Source: Mesostigma viride (Eukaryota; Streptophyta; Mesostigmatophyceae; Mesostigmatales; Mesostigmataceae). Taken from it: 64,000 nucleotides of DNA. Both the position numbers and the translations under genes were made by a program. Of this stretch, positions 47,031 to 60,000 are shown piece by piece. The DNA is taken from the NCBI GenBank assembly GCA_009746045.1, contig RPFO01001802.1:1-64000 (forward strand), in the 5' to 3' direction. How positions within the stretch are numbered: the first letter of the stretch is position 1; every line of letters begins with the position of its first letter. The notes below the pieces were generated by a model. That model was not told the origin of the DNA and ran no database searches. It saw only the letters and a list, made by a program, of their open reading frames with translations.

Positions 47031-50000
47031 GTATCCTTATGAGAATTGTTGGGCAGCATTTGTGAGCAGCGGGTGATTTTCTGGGGTCATTCTATGCTGA
47101 CGGGAGGAGCACGCTCATCTCATCTCATCTCATCTCATCTCTTCCAGCAAGCTCATCTCACCCATGCCAAAGCGATGCAGCAGCTGGAGGTTGTGCAGCA
47201 TGGGTGGGGGCGGTAGTGACAAGCTGCCTCCTTTGTCTCATGATGTGTTCCTGTTTGGACGCGCATGACTTTGAAGTTGTTCTGGTGGCTGTGTGGAGTT
47301 TCCTGGGCCAACACCATCACAAGGATGAGAACATTAGCATATTCGTGTACTGGGGCATGGCTTGTTCTAAACGTCTGAGCCTTTTTCATAGTACAGATAT
47401 TACATACCGCTTTGCTGTGTAAAAGAAGGCGGATAGATTTTGGAGATGGTTTACACTACAGCTTTAGAAGCTGAAGCGTTTGAAAAAGAAAAAACAAAAA
47501 AGACTGTGTTTTCCAGTTTGTAAGGTCGTGGTGGGGATTGGCAATATTGTGTTTCAGTCGCCATCCAGTCACATCACAGAAAGGCAAAAGCAGAATTCAA
47601 TCACTTTTCCTAGTGTCTCCTTTCACAAAATTAACAGGCGGCCATGTGGTTTGTCATGGAGGAAACCTCACTTGCGGTTATAGTTCAGCTCTCCGTTGGT
47701 GAACCCGCTGTGGCGCTGTCTTCGTTCCACCGTGTTGTCAAGGTTTGCTTGGTGGTTGGACAAACATTGCCATGCATGGGGAGTGTTTAAGCGCGCTTGT
47801 GAAAGTCACACACATTCTGGCTGTAACATTAGGGCCGCCATCACGCAGATTGCTCGTTCTCAGTATCTATTTTTTGTTGTCGTAGATTGTGAGAAGGTGA
47901 TTTGACTTTCACTACATGCCACTGGCATTGCTTTGATCAGCGGTGCCAGCTTGCAGTGCTGCTCTCGCTTTATTGCAGTATTTATTATCGTTCTATTCGT
48001 TCCATTTGCATGACATCGGTCAGCCCTGCCTCCTCCTTAACCTGGTTACGGGGGCTTTCTGCTCGCTGTCTGGCAAGCATGCCATTTGGGTGTTGTTCTG
48101 TCTCCTGCTGCCTTCCATTTCCGTTGCCAGCTATGACTCCAAAAAAGCGACAGGATATGTGGGCCTTAAAGTTCAGGGCGGCGTTCAATGCGCCAATGCC
48201 CTGCTGCAGACCCTGTACCACATTCCCTGCTTCCGTCAGGTAAGCTGCGTCCTTGTGCGGATTGGCCACCCGTAAATACCAGTGCATGTGCTTGGGCCAT
48301 TGCACTGGCAGGAATCGCCATTGCAACGAAAGGAATCGCAAAACGTGCATATTTTCCAGATCTTAGCCATGTTTTCCTGAGCATAGGGTGTTCGTCGAGC
48401 ATTTTTCAAAAATAACTATCTACTTGTTTGGTCTTCAAACAATAGTGATACAATAGGAGAGCCAGGTTAGCTGGTTGCATAGAGCTCACTGCTATGGCTA
48501 TGTTGGGGCCGCATAGGTTTGTGGGGGCTGACGCCCCCGGCCCGACACTCACACTGCCTCTTTTCTGGCCAGACTCGTGTGCCCTCCATATTGCCAATGG
48601 CGCGGGGGAGTTCCAGGTGTTCCTGTGTCTAGTGGAGATAAGGCTGGTGTAGCCATGTGTGCGGCATCGAACTGCCCAGCATAGCTTGATGAGATTAGCC
48701 AATAGCATGTTGCGTCACTCGCAGTTGGCTGTTTTTTGCCATTTTAGAAAAGCTGTCGGCGCTGACCTGGAATGAACGCACGGCCTCCCAATCAAACAGC
48801 AGTGTCGTCTGAGTTTCGGCCCAACCTCCGCGGTAAAGCTTACGGGGGGTGATGAAATGAGGGTACATAGAAAATGGGCCAGCCTTTTGCTACAAGCAAT
48901 TTTGTAGCACTTTTCTGTTTCCATGCAGGGTTGCCTAAGTTGTGGCCTGCTGCCCCAAGTTCATGATTCACCGTGTTGGAATAGATGTATCTACCCGAAT
49001 AAAAATTGACCTACCATGGATCTCATGTGTAAAAGAATGACCATCGTTTACTTTCAATATCACTTTCGCAGGCGGCGTGAATTTCTAACCTTGGAATTTT
49101 ACATGTAGGGGAATGAACCTCTTAAGCCTGATTAATGCCAACTGTCGCAATCCACTTGCTGCTGAACTTGGAACCGCGGTTCATTTTCATCTTTTTTTTT
49201 TTTTGCACCGTGATGGTGTGCATTCCTTGGTGGGCCCCTTGTCAGCAGACTGAGAAGGTTAGATAGGGATGGATCTATGGCTTGAATATGCCCGGTGAAT
49301 GCTGTCTTGTGCTGCGAGTCCTTTCATGGCGGAAGTAGTTGGGTGTCCAGCCCTCCTCGGTGCTTTGATAGCATTGCGCTGTTCACTTCGATGGTTGTCC
49401 CAAATGCCTGAATCAGCATGTGCGATATTTGGATCTCCCAATTTGAGCAGAACCTGAAGTTTAGCAGCAGTTTTATCCACCATGGCGGCAGCTTTTTTGA
49501 AATAGGGCCGTATTTCATTTAGTATTGTCCTTGTCCTTTACAGGTGCCAATTCTGTTAGGAATGTCTTATGTTCCGTAAAGCACCATGTGTTATAGCTCA
49601 CACGTTGGCCCTCTGTATGGTGACTATGATCCTCAAATGGGGCATCGCCCTCGCCCCTGCAGGTAATGTGAGGCATGTGTTCGCCTGTTTAGGGTCACAA
49701 TGTATTGCTAGGTATAGTAGAGAGTTATATCCTAGCATGACAGACCCGAGGTATCGTGGCCTTGTTGCTCACGTGACGCAGTCTACGTGTTTATTTATTT
49801 ACGCTGCCACTTCGCGCGACACCCTCGCACCTTCAGGCGGTGTACCATGTGCCTGCTGCTGAGATGGATGGTGGGGAGAGCAGCATCAGCACTCTGCGAG
49901 AGCTGCAGGGCCTCTTCTTCTATATGCAGCACCGGGATGGCAGTGCAGACGCCAGCACGTTGCTCAAGACAATGGAGTGGGCCACGTGTCAATGGCTTGC

Positions 50001-53000
50001 CCCGCTGTCATCGGGAGACTTGGCCCGCCTGCTGTGCCAGAGTTTAGACGGAACATGGAAGGTACCGCGCACATGGCCACGTGGATTGAGTGTCGTAGAG
50101 CTTGCTGGGACCTGCTTCAAATATGGTCCACTGCGACCGGTTGCTGTGGACCTGTGCTGGCTGATATAGACTCTTTATGACCTAAACACACACACACACA
50201 TTACTTTCTACATTTTTGCATGCAGTGGACTAAATGCCACAATAAGGCTTCCTTTTCAGGGAATTGAATGCTGGAATAGTTGCAAGTCCTTGTCCCGTGT
50301 CGCATCGATGTGTTTCCCTTAAGAGGTGACCCCAAGTTTCCAGCCTCCAACATTCTACGTGTTTCTGCACTTGGATTTGGCTCTGATACAGGGCTTTGCG
50401 GTGGAGGGCGCGGTCAGGAGGCTTTTTGAGGTCCAGGTGGACAAGTGCAGTCACGGGGGGAATGCCACCGCCAACGGTGGCAGCTGCACCGAGCCCCTCT
50501 ACACCCTGCAGCTTGATGTGCAGGGGTGCAAGGACGTGCACGCGTCCCTGGACAAGTGTACGGCAATGGTGCGTGGGATGAGATCCGGCACAGCTGGGGC
50601 TGGCGTGGACGCCTCGTAGGCCCAGGCGTCAATTGATAGGGGCTTATTGCAGCTTTACAAACCCAGCTGGACAGCTCCTGGCTGGATGCGACACCCCGTA
50701 GCAGCATCCCTATTATTAGCTATCCCTATTGTTATCTCGATTCTGTGTGGCGCTCCCACCTGTGTGTATGTATGGAGAGAACAGTTTATGTCAATTGGTA
50801 AGCAGGACAAGTATTTGTATCTCCCTTCCCATCAGGCATCCACAAGCGGAAGCCACGTCCGGATACATTTGAGGTGATTCATCGTTACTTGCGTGTGCGA
50901 ACTTCTTAGATGTAAAATTCCTCATTACATGCTTGTGCAAACTTCTTAGATGTAAGATGCGTCCATACTTGCATGTGCAAACTTCTTAGATGAAAGGTCG
51001 GGGAGCTGGATGGAAGTGATCCGCGAGCTTCTGCAGCAGCTCAGCTGCCCTGCAAAATTCCTCTTTAAAATTGCTCCCTAGCGGCCAGCGTTCACGATTG
51101 CCCGTAACTTACGCTTGCTGCTCATGTCGCATTGTCCCTGCCATGTGGGCCCCTGCCCAATGATGCAACTCCCCAGGCTGCTGGCGTGCGGCTCAAGGAC
51201 CTGCCCCCCGCGCTCATGCTGCAGCTCAACCACGGCAAGCCCAAGGCGGGAAGTGTGAGTGGACGCAATCCTTGCGGAAAACAATACTGACCTTCAATGG
51301 ATGTACATTTCTACCCTTACAGTAGGCATGGAAATGTTTACCCTGAGGGGCGAAATCTGGGGCTGGGCATCTAGACCCAAGTTCAGACGGCTGTGCAGGG
51401 GGTTATTGGATACTTTGCTGCTAGCAGGAGAGATGGCTTTTCTGGACTCGAGCCCCTTTCAAGACATGTTGTTAGACTTCCCTGCAAAAAGCCTTGCTCA
51501 GGAAACACAAAGAATATCGGGAGAAGTGAGCAGAGTCATATTCGTTCTGCATGACTGGACATGCCTAGCTGGCACGTGCCTAACTGAAGGCGGTTCCTCC
51601 CGTCACGAAACTAAATACACTGCCCCCTTGACCGATTTCCAGGACAAGGAACGCTATGAGTTCCCCCAGGAGCTTGACCTGGACGTTGACGGACGCAAGT
51701 ACTGGGCACCAGGTGGCAACGCCAGCACGCGCAACCTGTACGAGCTGCACAGGTATGCGGTTGACAGTGTTTGACTGTCACGCTACAGTATACATAGTGA
51801 CCACTCATTATAGTCTCGTTATAGTATGCATAGTTGCCACTCATTATAGTCTCGTTATAGTGTACACAGTGGCCACACGATGGGCTTGTAACCTGTTCGG
51901 GCTGCACAGGTGTGGCGCCGGTGCTATCAGAGATCGGTCCTGGGATGGTAAAAATGCTGTTATTCGCCAGGTAGAAGGTGTGCGGTATCAGCCGAGTGGC
52001 CCTTGTCAGAGTTGACCTTTCTTTGCTTCCCCTTGCCTCCGTCTACTTCTTACAGGACTTGTGGCATGGGTCTTTATTGAGTGGGGTGGGTGGGGTGGGT
52101 GGGAAAATGGGGGTCTAGCATGCTTTTTTTTAAGTCTGAAATCGCATTCTCCACCAGATCATACAGTGTTGCACTGGAGCATGGAGTGTTTGTAGAGGAA
52201 GTGGTCTGTGCTGCAAGTCTTTCTCGCTGAGGTGCTGGCCAGAACCGGCTGCATGCCTGATAGTCGGATACCTTGTCCAGATACCACCTGCCCAGTTGCT
52301 CACTCCCTGGCCATCAGCTGCCCCTCCTGGATATTCTGCGAATATACTCAAGGATATGCCCCCTGTATGCTCCTGGAATATCTCAGGACATCTTAGAGTA
52401 TAGTTTGGGCTCGTGATTGGGCGTCTTGGACAGAACATGCGTGATTTGCTTGTTTCAAATCATACAATGATTTGCTCATTTTGAATGCGATGGTTTGTTG
52501 ATGGGCCAATCACTTACTGCGGTGCGTCCGTCCGCTGTCCCTTCAAGACATTCACGGGGTGTATTGTACTTAGCTACTTAGTCTACTCCTATAGTCAGAC
52601 TCAGGCCGTGCAGTGACTACTTGCAGCTCGAACCACGCCCACCTTGCCTTGTACCATGTACGGACAGCCTGGGACAGGATGCGACTGCCGCTAGCAGCGA
52701 AGGAAGGCAGCGGGGCACGAGACAAGGCATGACACCTTCACAACTTTCTTTGGAAGGGATCCCAAAAGCGGTTGCATGGGTCACCACCATGATCTGCTTT
52801 ATTCACAACGCTAACCGGCGCTCTCACAACCAATCAGGTGTATCACAAAGCTCTTTACTGATGGGTCTTGTATAACAGGCTCTCACACGCTGTTGTGCCA
52901 GTGTCAGTCATGGGCATAATGCACTGTGCTCCCTGTCAGCCTGCTAATAAACAACATCCCACATCACCCGCATGCTCCGCATCCTGTGTGCCCGTGTCTA

Positions 53001-54136
53001 TATGTGACATCTGTCCAATGTCCATGCCTCTTGTCAGCGTGATTGTCGAGGATAGGGACAGTCACTGCTCCGCCTTCGTCCGGCCCGGCCTTGGCAACCA
53101 GTGGTACAGGTTCGATGACGAGCGCGTGACCAAGGCATCTGCGGTTGCGGCCATGTCGGAGCAATATGGCGGAGAGTCAAAGGTACCGGCCTTCTCATGC
53201 AGACCTCGTTCCTATGATGGCCTGCGCAGTAACTGTTATCAAGGTTTTTGAAAGGCCTAGGGTGCTCTGGCAGTTACAGCATGGTGGTTTATGGGGTGGG
53301 TGGGCAGATGACTACACAGGGTCGGTGGGCTGTAACGGCATCACAAGGGCATTGATTATGTATTAGATATAGGACGATGATGTCCCTTATAAGACTAATT
53401 AATTACCAATTGATTAATTAGTTAATGATATTCCTTGTGATTTTCTGCTTGTTTTCCAGATGCCAGCGCCACACATCTGCAGGCCAGACTCGTCACCGTA
53501 GCTGACCCGCAGCAGACTGTGACCGTCAAAAGTCCCGTTGGGTGCAATTGTTGCCTCGGTGCTTGGCAGGCGGAATATGTGCTGATGATTGCATGGCCGT
53601 GAGGCATGTGGGTGCTGGCCCATCAGCTGCCACATGGCATGCATGGGGCAGACTAAGACAGAGTGTTGGCATACGGCACAGCAATGCATGCTTCAGCCTA
53701 TCCGTGCGGTGTTCCCATCAGGGGTGAGATTGGTGCGTGCAAGCGGAGCTCATTACCAGGTCCGCTGCTTGAGTTGCTGCATACTTCCTCTAATGGCCTG
53801 CGCCAATGGCCTGCGTGAATTTGCCAGTTTCCGTTGCAGATTACTATAGCTCACATGTCACCAGGCAGACAGTTCAGGGTTTGGGCGGACCCTGCCAGGG
53901 TGTGCGTGGGTTATGAGCTGCGGCGTTGCATGCCAGTTTGTCCGGGCCGGTATGGGGTGCTTTGCTCGCGTTGACCGGTTGCTTGCTGCTTGGAAAGGGC
54001 AGCAGCTGAGGCTGCGGTTGCAAATGCAGCACTGTAGCTGCTGGCGGAGGCATGGGCTGGTGGGTTGAGTCATTGCATCCGTCGTCTGGAGGGGTTGGCA
54101 ATATGGAAGGTGGGTTCGTTTCGATATGCCGCCGCC

Positions 54137-54168
<32 letters not shown>

Positions 54169-56987
54169 CGCCGCCGCCGCTGCAGATGATGATGATGATG
54201 ATGCGTCAATTGGCGAATGCAGCCCGCCCGCTCTCGGCCCCTTCTTTCTTGCATAATGTAGCTGGGGCTGATGCCATAGGCCGTCACAAGATGGTGTAGA
54301 TGGATGAGTCTTCACGGTTTATACTGGCCCTTGGTATCACCAGTGCTTGTAGCATCCTTTTCAGCGTGAACCTTCCCCATTACATGTCCCCATCTCGTGG
54401 CACGTGACCTGGCCACGTAGTACACCACGGCTGCACGTCGCTGTCTGATCCGTTATCACAAAGGTGCCTCTTGCCTTGTTCCTCCACACTCCCCTCCATG
54501 GCTCGGCCACTTCGTACACCAGGGCTGCTCGGTGCAGATGCTACTGTACGTGCGCAAGAGCGACAGGGAGCGCGTCATGTGCACTCTGCGGAAGGAGGAC
54601 ATGGCGCCCCGCCTGCTGGTAGGGAACGCCGATCTCTCGTCTGCGAGCTGCTTCCCAGTGCTGCTGGGCATTGTTGGCACAGTATGGCAGAATTCATTAT
54701 TCTAAATATGCTTGTATTCTGGTTAGTTCAGAGCGATCATTTACTGTGATGTAGATGGATCATTTTTAATTAATGTATTAATTCATTTTACTTTTGCTTT
54801 GCATTTACAATCCAGTTAGTAAATTTTACATTGCTCGTATGCCACTTTTCCTGTAAGGACTCAGCCAACTTTGCATCCTATGCTTCTATGTATCCAGCAG
54901 TCCTTTTACTGTTAGGCATGATGCAAAAACGGTATTCATAAATCGTCTTAGCGTCCCCTGCCCCAGGTGACTTAGATGGCTACTGCATGAATGATACTCT
55001 TCTTTATTTGTCCGTGATGGTTGGTGTAATTCGAGCTGTGCCTCGCTAGACTGCCATATATAGGCCAGCTTGTGGTTCCCATAGCGGTCCTCAGCCTGGA
55101 ACGAGTGGCTGGCTGATCGAAGCATCTACATAAATAAAACAAATGCCTACATGCATGATCCCAGATGCCAGGGCATGGGTTGTTTTAGCATTCCTTGTCT
55201 GTACTTGTCCCTAACCCCTTGTCTATACTTGTCCCTAACTCCTTGTCTATACTTGTCCCTAATCCCTTGTCTGTACTAATCACTAACCCCTTGTCTGTAC
55301 TTATCCCGAAGCCCTTGTCTATACTTATCCCTAACTCTTGTCTATCCTTGTCCCTGCATTCCACCGATCTCTTCATCCCCGAATATTACGAGTATTGATC
55401 AAAATATCCACAGGGACTTGCATACCCATTCTCCCATTCATGCATTTGGCTAGGTCCACTATCGTGTCATTCGTGTGGCTCAACGTATGTGCAAAATTCT
55501 TGGTGCCGGCTGGAGGCACATAAATTTTGGCTCTGCAAGGGAGGGACTCGTTTCTATTTGGTGCGCCACCTGGCTCATGCCTCATGGGCATGATGGCAAT
55601 GATGCCCCTTCGGCATTTTACGGCGATGCTTAAACTGCAGGAACGGCTGGCACGAGATTCTCAAGAGAAGCCAGCGACCACCGACGGAGACACGCATCTG
55701 ACCGTCAGGGTGGGTTGCTCGCTACTATCGGGGAAACTGCACTCATTTTTCACTTATGAAGGGGTTGTGGAAAGTGTCACCTGCACAAGAGCCAACCAAC
55801 TGGCCAGGGGCGCACGTCCAACACAAGGGGCACGCGTTGGGCACCCGGAGGGCACCCGGAGGGCACCCGGAGGGCACCCGGAGGGCACGTTCCATCCGGT
55901 CTGTGATGTGGGATGATGACGAGGATCCGCCCGCGCCCGCCCTGCCGGGCAGGAGTGCTGCGATTGACAAAGAAATGGCCGATGCCGATTGACAAAGAGA
56001 TAGCCGATGCCGAAGGAGAATTTGTAGCTGTAAAAGCTAAAAGGTGGTTGGCTCAAAGCAACTCAGATGATCTAAAAGCGTGCATGAGGGCCGACGAGCC
56101 GCTTTGTCTACCATACTGCTGTTGCCATTGGGTGCACTTAAGGGCCCGCATGCCCCTGTTAGCATTGTGACTACACTCAACATTGTGACTACACTCGACC
56201 GTCTCACTACCTGTCCTTTCCCCGGCATAAGCTGCAACTTTGCACCGCAGGCGCCCACCTGCGATGACCCGAGCCACCCTCGTAAGTATGAATGTAGCAC
56301 CACTCACGCATCTGTGGTTGCGCTACCCGTCATGTGATGCTTATCCTGTGATATTAACCTATTGTATGATACGGTTGGACAGGTGGCGACTGAGGACGAC
56401 CTGACCAATCAGATTGGGAAGACCCAGTTCTTTGACCTGGTGGACTTCAGCCAGGTCAAGGCCTTCCATGTGGCGAAGACGATGCCGCTGAAGCTGTTTG
56501 GGAAGATGGTGAGTTGCTGGCATGATTTTGCATCAAATGGGTCTTAATACCCTCGGCTGGTTTGTTGCTGTTAGTAAGGCTGTACATGTGGTATAAGCCA
56601 TGTAGGCTAAACAGCCTCTAGATGCTTTAGGGCCACTTAGGCTACACAATTGGGTTCGCGATTTTTCACATGCTAAGTGTATTGCGTGCGAATGCCATTC
56701 ACTGTGCGGTGGCATCTCGCACGTGGACAAGGGGACTGCATAGCCATTGACAATATGGAAGGCATACATGTAAAGCAATGTAGCATGTGTGAAGCATGGA
56801 GGAGTACAGTGGGGCGCCCTTCGTTCCTGGGAAGCAGCTCAGCGCGATGAGCTTGACATCGGTGGGGCGATGAGCATATCTACTCTGGAATGTTCCATTG
56901 TGTGTGGGCTGGTAGGCTGGTGGCGTGGGTGTGGGCGTGGCGGTGGCCGTGGCCGTGGCCGTGGCCGTGGCCGTGGCCGTGGCCGTG

Positions 56988-57033
<46 letters not shown>

Positions 57034-60000
57034 TGGGCAGATGAAACAGAAGCTTTTTCGCAGAGCGTGGCTTCTTCAATCCGCGGGCGCTTGTCTTCCT
57101 GCGCCAATACTTGTTGCGAGTATCTTTTATGAAGTTGAGCCCACCCATACGGTTTTTCAGAATTCTGCTGTTGCCGTATCCAGTTTATTGATCTTCCGGT
57201 TTATCGATCTTTCGCCGTAAGGTGTTGTTGTGCCCTGCTGCCTACTGCCTGCTAGTATAAAATCCTGCCAAACGTGCTTCCTGTGCCCGTGGGGTGTGAC
57301 AGGTGGAGGCAGAGCTGGGCGTGCCGGCGGAGGAGCATTGCTTCTGGACGTGGGCCAAACGCCAGAATCAAACATACCGGCCCGTCACCTGCTACGGCCA
57401 CGATTGTGACGAGGAGCTGGTGGGTTGGTGCAGTACATACACCCATACGCGCTCGTATCTGCCGTCTCTTTTGTCCCATTCATACACGATGGGCAGATAG
57501 ATAAGCGCTGCGATGTGAAGTGCGTGGATGGATGGAGGGGCTCGGAGAGGTATCGGTGGCAAAGGGTCGTTACACATAGGGACCTTGTATGTGGTCCCTT
57601 AGCTCCTGGAAAATGTTTAGTCATACAAACATTATGGCAGGTAACTTGTCCTGCCCCCCCCCCCCTGCACATGCTTGGATGGTGATTTCTTCTGAGGAGG
57701 GGTTCCAGGGCAACAGGAGTCCAGGGGATTTGGAGTCTGGAATCAGGAGGCCCCCGGAGAAGCCTTCCGTAGCCTGTTTTTGTGTTAAACTAGCCTGGAT
57801 AACGGCGGCGGCATTATTTTCCCTTTTTCGTTGTCTCTCAGAAATACGTTTCCCGCCTGGTACCAAAGGACCTTAACGGCATCCCCACCCTCCAAAGCTG
57901 TTTCCGAAAGGCTTTTTGAAAAATCCCCATAAAAACTTTCTTCAAAAGTTAAACCGGCACCTGGGCATACATGCGTCTCTGGACATGGGGGTTTCCAGGC
58001 CCATTCGCCCTTGGCCTTAGACCTTCTTCCTTTGTTTAACCGTGGGCAAGTATCGTTGGAGGGCAGCACCAGCAAGCAAGGGGTGGGTGAGGCGAGGAGC
58101 GTGTAGATGCGGAACGTGCTTGGGTGGCAGTGAACACCAGGGTTGGTTGAAAGTCACATTTTGTATCGTGGTCTTTTCATGAGGTTCCACATGATGGCTT
58201 GAGGCGTTGTCGTTAGTTACATGTGCGCGCTCCAAAAATTCCGATCGGGGTTTTGCCCACTTGTTCCTGCCCCCCTCCCCCCTCCCCCCAATACTCCGCC
58301 AGGTGTCCATCTTGGATGAGTCCATAACCGATGAGACGGCAGTGCTCGACCTCCTCCTGGTAAGCTAGGTTTCCCTCTTCTAGTTAAGTGGCGGCTGTGG
58401 TTGGTTAGCTAGGTTTGCCTCTTCTTGGTAAGTGGCGGTTGTGGTTGGTTAGCTAGGTTTGCCTCTTCTTGGCAAGTGGCGGCTGTTGTTGGTAAGGGTT
58501 GCCTATCGTAGGAAGTGGCGGCTGTTGTTCGTACGGGTTGCCTATTGTAGGTTAGTGGAGGCTGTTGTTGGTACGGGTTGCCTATTGTAGGTTAGTGGAG
58601 GCTGTTGTTGGTACGGGTTGCCTATTGTAGGTTAGTGGAGGCTGTTGTTGGTACGGGTTGCCTATCGTAGGTAAGTGGCGGCTGTTGTTGGTACGGGTTG
58701 CCTATCGTTGGCAAGGGGTGGCTGCAAGTATTCAAGGGTCAACACTAATCGATACGTGGCGGCTGCAAGCAGGTCAAGCCCAAGCTCATGGAAGGATTGC
58801 CATGTGCCGCAAACATCTCCTACAATGCCTGTATGATTACTTGGCAGGAGGATTGTGTGCCTCGCTTGTGGTCGGGTGCATGGGGCGATGCAAGAAGAGC
58901 GGAATCCAACCAAGTCTGTCTAGGGTTTAGGGTTTAGGGTTAATGGTTTAGGGTTAACGGTCTAGGGTTTAGGGTTTAGGGTTTAGGGTTTAGGGTTTAG
59001 GGTTTAGATTTTAGGGTTTAGGCTTTAGGCTTTAGGGTTTAGGGTTTAGGGTCTAGGGTCTAGGGTTTAGGGTTTACAGTTTGGCCCAGTTGTTGGGGTT
59101 GTCGGGGCTGTGGTTGTTGGGATGCCTTGACAACCTCAAAGAGGGGCTGCCGTGCGAATGTCAAAGAGGGTTTGTCGTGCAAAGCGGTAGGGTCGAGTGG
59201 GTGCGGGGTGTAATCGGGGACTTGGGGACACTTTTAGGGGCTAGGGTCTAGGGTTTAGGGTTTAGGGTTTAGGCTTTAGGGTTTAGGGTTTAGGGTCTAG
59301 GGTCTAGGGTTTAGGGTTTACAGTTTGGCCCAGTTGTTGGGGTGGTCGGGGCTGTGGTTGTTGGGATGCCTTGACAACCTCAAAGAGGGGCTGCCGTGCG
59401 AATGTCAAAGAGGGTTTGTCGTGCAAAGCGGTAGGGTCGAGTGGGTGCGGGGTGTAATCGGGGACTTGGGGACACTTTTAGGGGCTAGGGTCTAGGGTTT
59501 AGGGTTTAGGGTTTAGGCTTTAGGGTTTAGGGTTTAGGGTCTAGGGTCTAGGGTTTAGGGTTTACAGTTTGGCCCAGTTGTTGGGGTGGTCGGGGCTGTG
59601 GTTGTTGGGATGCCTTGACAACCTCAAAGAGGGGCTGCCGTGCGAATGTCAAAGAGGGTTTGTCGTGCAAAGCGGTAGGGTCGAGTGGGTGCGGGGTGTA
59701 ATCGGGGACTTGGGGACACTTTTAGGGGCTAGGGTCTAGGGTTTAGGGTTTAGGGTTTAGGCTTTAGGGTTTAGGGTTTAGGGTCTAGGGTCTAGGGTTT
59801 AGGGTTTACAGTTTGGCCCAGTTGTTGGGGTGGTCGGGGCTGTGGTTGTTGGGATGCCTTGACAACCTCAAAGAGGGGCTGCCGTGCGAATGCCAAAGAG
59901 GGTTTGTCGTGCAAAGCGGTAGGGTCGAGTGGGTGCGGGGTGTAATCGGGGACTTGGGGACACTTTTAGGGGCTAGGGTCTAGGGTTTAGGGTTTAGGGT

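Larger units (their letters stand above)
41022..50216. repeat. right arm of the large inverted duplication, part 1
   Basis: It is the reverse complement of 39,957 down to about 30,820. It holds the 5' flank and exons A-D of the right USP copy. The match stops abruptly after CTTTCTACATTTTT at 50,216, where the left arm instead enters its CCCA array. Confidence 0.95.

Noticed and set aside
54065-57148. Poly-alanine, poly-histidine and G-R-G-R frames
   Set aside because: They come from GCC, GAT and GGCCGT repeats in USP introns.
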